A DNA stretch of 64,000 nucleotides from Platynereis dumerilii (taxonomy: Eukaryota > Annelida > Polychaeta > Phyllodocida > Nereididae): contig JAPTHN010000109.1 of NCBI GenBank assembly GCA_026936325.1, forward strand, positions 124,001-188,000, given 5' to 3'. The translations under genes and the position numbers were made by a program. Below the pieces are notes generated by a model. That model worked only from the letters and a program-made list of their open reading frames with translations, was not told the origin of the DNA and searched no databases. Shown here piece by piece: positions 59,416-64,000 of this stretch; positions within the stretch are counted from its first letter, which is position 1; each line of letters begins with the position of its first letter.

Positions 59416-61342
59416 ATGTTCGGACGTTCTACAGCTGGGATAGACCGCCTCATAGGTAATTGAGAAATTAGAGAGATCACAGAACAATTAGAAGTCAAAT
59501 ATAAGGAGCCTGGACTCCAGCAATTCCATTTTTGACATCTTTTAATGTTTTATTTGGGAACAAGCTGATCTGTCAGTGTCACTTCTGACAAAAACATTGA
59601 ATCAACAAAAACTAAAGGAAGCTACAAATAGTAGTACAACAGTCAATACTGCAAATAAACTGCTGTTGTACAGCTTTGCAAAGTCTAATAGTCACTTGTA
59701 CAAAGCTGGAGAGTGTACAAAAGTCTGGCACAACATCATTGAACAGTTCAATGATGTTATACCAGACTTGTGGCAAGTTGTGCATGGATCCCTCCACGAT
59801 TAAATTATTTTTGCTGTCACACTCACAATTATATGTCATTTGTCAAATTGGTCATCATTTGTTATTGCCAGTGCCACATCGTGTAAATATTGACTGGCAT
59901 TCTTACTTTATATCAATTATATGGTTACTTAAAAAAAAAGCCTCTTAATATTATGACAATATGAATTTTACTTTCAGAGAAGGCAACCAGTCAACTCTTG
60001 CTGGAGCCTGACTGGGACTCGATTATGCAAATATGTGACTTCGTGCGTGGCGGTGATGCTTCGTAAGTGTTCTATGACATCTTGTTGTTAAAGTGTAACT
60101 TGGCAACACCGCTGTCACTGTAGAAATAAACACCCTGGATTTATTACTGAATTAATTTTATTGATGCTCCAATTAGGCTTTTTTTCATAAGCGTTTCACA
60201 AGTAAATTTTTCATCAATTTTGTAACAACTGGTGGCCTCAGTGTTAATACTGTCGAATGCAATATTTTTAACTTTTTAAAAGTATAAGTTTATTTTACTA
60301 TAATATCTACACAGTTCAAATTTATACATATCATTCAGTCATCATAGTATCATACACATTAATACGACTGATGCTGGTAGCATATTTGTTAAATTTATTG
60401 ATGTTTTTCATAATGTGCCTGTTTTGTGCACTTTTATTGATATGTAGTGTTTGCATTAATTAAATGCTAAATGCAATTTTTCTTTTCCAGCCCAAAATAT
60501 GTTGTTGGATGTCTGAGGAAGAAAGTCAGCAGTGAAAATCCACATATCTGCATGTATGCTTTGCAGGTGGGTCTCTTTAGTAATTATAATGGCATGCAGT
60601 TTTGGCAATTAAGTTGCCATAGTCTTTAGAACAAGTCTTACTGTACTGGGCTTTAGCTGGTAAAATTAATGCTTTAGCCAGATTGGCTAATTTTATCAAA
60701 AGTCTTAGCCAGTTTGGGTGAAACTTTGTACAAAACAATAGTATTTTCAAGATTTCTTTTAGCAAAATTTGGATTCATTAGCATTTTGCTGACCAGTAGG
60801 TGAATGGCCAGCTAAAGCCCAGACAAGGATATGATTATGATGCTTCATCTGGTTTACCGTTTTCAGCATCAGTTGGTTTTAGTGAAATGTTTTAATTTAT
60901 TATAAGAAAGAGCCATGCTTGCTATTGGCTCAGCTGTATAATCACAATCAAGTGTGTTTACTTTTCACCAAACAAGTATATGAATTATGGTCTGTTTGCC
61001 AATTGCTTTAGATGAAATCTTTGCGATAATAATGTGCTATTTCTCTCTAAGTTGGTTTTCTGAAACAATATTTAAAAAAACAGCAAATATTTGCAACTAG
61101 GTCTATCTATTGGCCTAGTAAGCCTACAAATTAAATTAGCCTTGTATTGATGCTTGGCAGCCCATTTAATCTTCATTAACAAGCTTCACAACTAGTCCAC
61201 CTTTCTTCCATTTCCTGTCTATCTTACATAAATATTCCACCTTTTTTAGGTGCTTGAGTCATGTGTGAAGAACTGTGGCTCGCTGATTCACCAAGAAGTG
61301 GCCACCAAGGAGTTCATGGAGTTCTTCAAGGACACGGTCAAG
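59416..61342 (+). CDS. HGS: HGS/Hrs, first four coding exons (VHS domain), partial
   Basis: Hepatocyte growth factor-regulated tyrosine kinase substrate, the ESCRT-0 subunit that binds ubiquitinated cargo and PI3P on early endosomes. Exons: 59416-59455, 59978-60062, 60491-60566, 61250-61342, all GT-AG with matching phases, giving 98 residues. The sequence follows human HGS: FGRSTAGIDRLIEKATSQLL for GSGTFERLLDKATSQLL, EPDWDSIMQICDFVRGGDAS for ETDWESILQICDLIRQGDTQ, KYVVGCLRKKV, NPHICMYALQVLESCVKNCG for NPHVALYALEVMESVVKNCG, then HQEVATKEFMEFFKDTVK. This covers most of the VHS domain; the rest, the FYVE zinc finger and the UIM are to the right of the window. The start is the only in-frame ATG upstream of the conserved block and lies 415 bp from ARL16. 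Confidence 0.95.
59456..59977. other. HGS intron 1, with two hairpins
   Basis: A near-perfect 24-bp stem with a 1-base loop lies at 59721-59769 (AAGTCTGG, 4-base variable block, ACATCATTGAAC, and inverse). A shorter ACAACAG/CTGTTGT stem lies at 59636-59670. An open frame of 75 codons covers both and is explained by the palindrome. Confidence 0.6.
60063..60490. other. HGS intron 2
   Basis: AT-rich; nothing else seen. It ends in a TTTTTCTTTTCCAG acceptor. Confidence 0.8.
60646..60822. mobile_element. 177-bp inverted-repeat MITE in HGS intron 3
   Basis: The ends CTGGGCTTTAGCTGG and their exact inverse (15 bp) enclose an AT-rich interior with the extra word TTTAGCCAGATTGGCTAA. No clear target duplication. 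Confidence 0.6.
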
Positions 61343-64000
61343 GTGAGGAGAAGTGACTCATGCTGTGATTATTCTAATCTTACAAATGATAACTACCATA
61401 TTTTCTGTATTAAAAGCACACCCCTTAATAAAAGCCCACGCCGCTCCACAAAGAACCAATTTTAATGAAAATTCCACCAAAATATGACTTTTTCCAAAGT
61501 TTTCAATGCAAAAAAACTATTAATCGCCCATCTCGTCATTACATCTGTCCACCGGGCTCTTAATAAAAACAATATACATTAATAGTTGGCCTTGAGAAAA
61601 GAGACCAAAGATTTAAATATTTTCATACATTGAATTTGCACAATTAATTAATTAGATTCTTGTTCCGGATATTGGTTATCATAAAATATGAAGGATACTT
61701 TTTTTTTTAAATATTGACATTTGTTGCGACAAATACCTGCTTAAAGCTCAAATTTGTTGTGCTTTGATAAAAAAAAACCCACCAAATGACACAAGGTCAA
61801 ATGACACAAGGTCATGGACTATAATGGCAAATTAGCTCAACTACAACTTCCCCGAATACCAATTGGCAATGGATGTATCCAAAAACCGTGCACCATGATA
61901 CCAGTCTACTTACCTACACTGGATAAGCATGAAAATTGCAGTTATTTGAAATTTAAATTTTTGGAAAATAATGAAATTAAAATCAACACTTACATTTTAT
62001 TTACTGTAAAAAGTCAGGAAATAGTTTATGGGCCTATTTATGTAAAGCCCGGAGGAAAACATTGGGTGTGTAACTGTAGGGCTTGTTGAAATACATTGTA
62101 GCGATACAATGAAAATTTCTGCCAACTGGCCAGGGTTTTTGGAGCCATCTTCCAATTGCTAGGGCAGTAAAACCACTTTAGTAAGTAAACATAAATTAAT
62201 CTGGTAATTACTAAATCAGTCTTACAGATTACTATCTGTTAGCAATGTTAACAAAAAAACAATAGTAAGTGTATAGATAATTTTTGGCCACGTGTTGCAA
62301 TTAATATTAATGCAAGGACTTGGGAGTCATTCTCTTTCATATTCCATATGATATTTAATTATTATCTTGGAATATTATACAATTATTAATACAATGCACG
62401 GATAGTCATGGCAGACTATTAGTGCAAAATGTTATGGCCCGCAACTGAAATGTTTGCTTGAATGATTTTAAAATTTCTTGACTTCAAATGCATCGAATTG
62501 ATACATTCCACAGCTGTTGTTTACGGTATGTGAATGTACAGTTAAAACAGTTTTGATGTCAAACAAACACTGTCTACACTCTTAACAGTTTCCAAGTCAA
62601 TAAGTAACATCATACTTTTATTGATATACAAAAATAAAAGTGGTGTGTCCTACTTGTGATCTACTCTTTCAAATTTATCTCCTGAATGACTCATTGGCAG
62701 ACTCATTATGGAGATATAAAAACCATATTTACTGACTTGGTGATGTCGCAACTATGAGATAAGGATTTTTAGTTTGAAATTTTATTGTCACCATAATGCC
62801 AATAAAATAAAAGTTATTCTTTTTGAAATTTAGTTATCCTAAATTTTTATTCTGTGCCAGCTACAACAATTAAGTTTGTAAGATTTTTTATGTGTTGAAT
62901 TAATAAAACTACAAATGCATCATTTAAGTATGTCTGAGTGTACTTACATTGGTTTTCACTACTATTCCGTTGGAAATGTTACATTAATTTATATGCAAAC
63001 ATCTTTGATTTTAGAATTATTAAACCACTGCAGCTCTGCTGTTGCAGTGGTTTCAACAATTCGTCCGAGATTTCTTACACACTTGTAAAATTTCTGAGAA
63101 ATTTTTATTACACAAGGCTTTTTCTGCAGGCCAAATCCAGCCCTATCCTTTTAACATGTGTTAGATATACCCTTTGTCCAATGTGTAACATTCTTATTTT
63201 GGGGATTTACATCCTTGCTTCCCCCTCAGCATCCAGATTGTCAATCCAGACAATTATTTTCGCGCCAAAAAATACATTTAAAATTCCGTCCAGCCTGCAT
63301 TTCTTCCTCCCACACAGAAGATTTTCATAAAAATGCGCGGCAGCTAACCCTCAGCACATGCCTTATTACTTTCTGTGTATTAATTTGCTGTAACTCACCT
63401 AAAAATTAACCGATTCTAACAATTTAAAAAGCTAAAGTGATCAGGAAAAGCATGCCGTTCTGCTGGTATACCTGTTTTAGTCGTATCTTGTCTTATTATC
63501 CTATTATATACAATGTGAAACACACTGAATGTAGTATCGATTTCAGAGTAGATTTCTGTTTCAAGAATTTTAACCCCTCCTTCATATCAAGCAAATGCAT
63601 TAGATTTGCATTTCTTCCTTGACCATACTTTCTCAGAATCAAAAACACACCAGGGGTACATCTGGTCATTACCTTTATAGAAATTTAAGTGATTCTTTAA
63701 GGACTAACATTAGTTCAAATTTCTTGAGAGTAATTGTTATAATTCAATATGGTTCTAAACCTTCATACACAATATTTCAATTTCCTATTTTCATAGTGCA
63801 ATTTCAGGACAATTAACTCGACACACACTGCACTTCATTTGGTTAAATATGCATGGTATATGTAAAGGGCAACAAATGAGACAGTGCAGTTGATCATGTA
63901 TGCATGCCTGCAGTGGTTTCATGAAACCTGATAGATTCTAGTTTTGCTATTTAAATGCTAAATAACGTTGGAATTCCAGAAAAAAAGTTTTCTTAAAATT
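61343..64000. other. HGS intron 4, open at the window end
   Basis: No further VHS or FYVE exon was found. 61386-61560 (ATTTTCTGTATTAAAAGCAC, ACCCCTTAATAAAAGCCCAC, GGGCTCTTAATAAAAAC) resembles a degraded transposon terminus type common in invertebrates; low confidence. The remainder is AT-rich without features. Confidence 0.5.

Noticed and set aside
59576-59839. Opposed 75-codon frames in HGS intron 1
   Set aside because: Both frames are explained by a long palindrome, and HGS splicing passes over them.

Overview
This is an AT-rich metazoan nuclear window: multi-exon genes, large introns, abundant DNA transposons and tRNA-derived SINEs. The organism is probably a marine invertebrate. I base that on small compact exons with canonical GT-AG borders, an SBSPON-type secreted protein, and many small transposons with poly-G or CAGGG termini. 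I cannot name the phylum from sequence alone.

The best-supported genes are at the right end. ARL16, an ARF-like small GTPase, lies on the minus strand as five coding exons between 53924 and 59001. HGS/Hrs, the ESCRT-0 subunit, starts on the plus strand at 59416 and runs off the window after four exons that encode most of its VHS domain. The two genes are head to head across about 0.4 kb, the arrangement I recall for the human ARL16-HGS pair on 17q25, so a shared bidirectional promoter is likely. The last coding exon of an SBSPON-like gene (somatomedin B / thrombospondin type 1) lies at 42021-42309 on the plus strand; its earlier exons were not found. One further plausible terminal exon (48410-48651, +) and a set of exon-like ORFs with good borders on the minus strand (10.1-21.6 kb) suggest one or two genes that I could not identify.

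Most of the rest is repeats. A 6.4-kb hAT-like transposon (23867-30242, exact 8-bp target duplication) carries a decayed transposase on the minus strand. Inside it sit a 2.4-kb fold-back whose arms are a 48-bp minisatellite and a separate 1.2-kb palindromic element. Next to it is a 1.9-kb CAGGG-ended element whose ends are arrays of the word AAGTACT (exact 8-bp duplication). Around 45.3-48.05 kb is a nest of three inverted-repeat elements. Other elements with target duplications are at 19494, 50462, 7074 and 56223; the last two are copies of one 366-bp element with 9-bp duplications. Minisatellites, tetranucleotide arrays and SINE pieces fill other intervals.

Much of 1-19 kb and 32-41 kb shows nothing that I can assign beyond intron or intergenic sequence.
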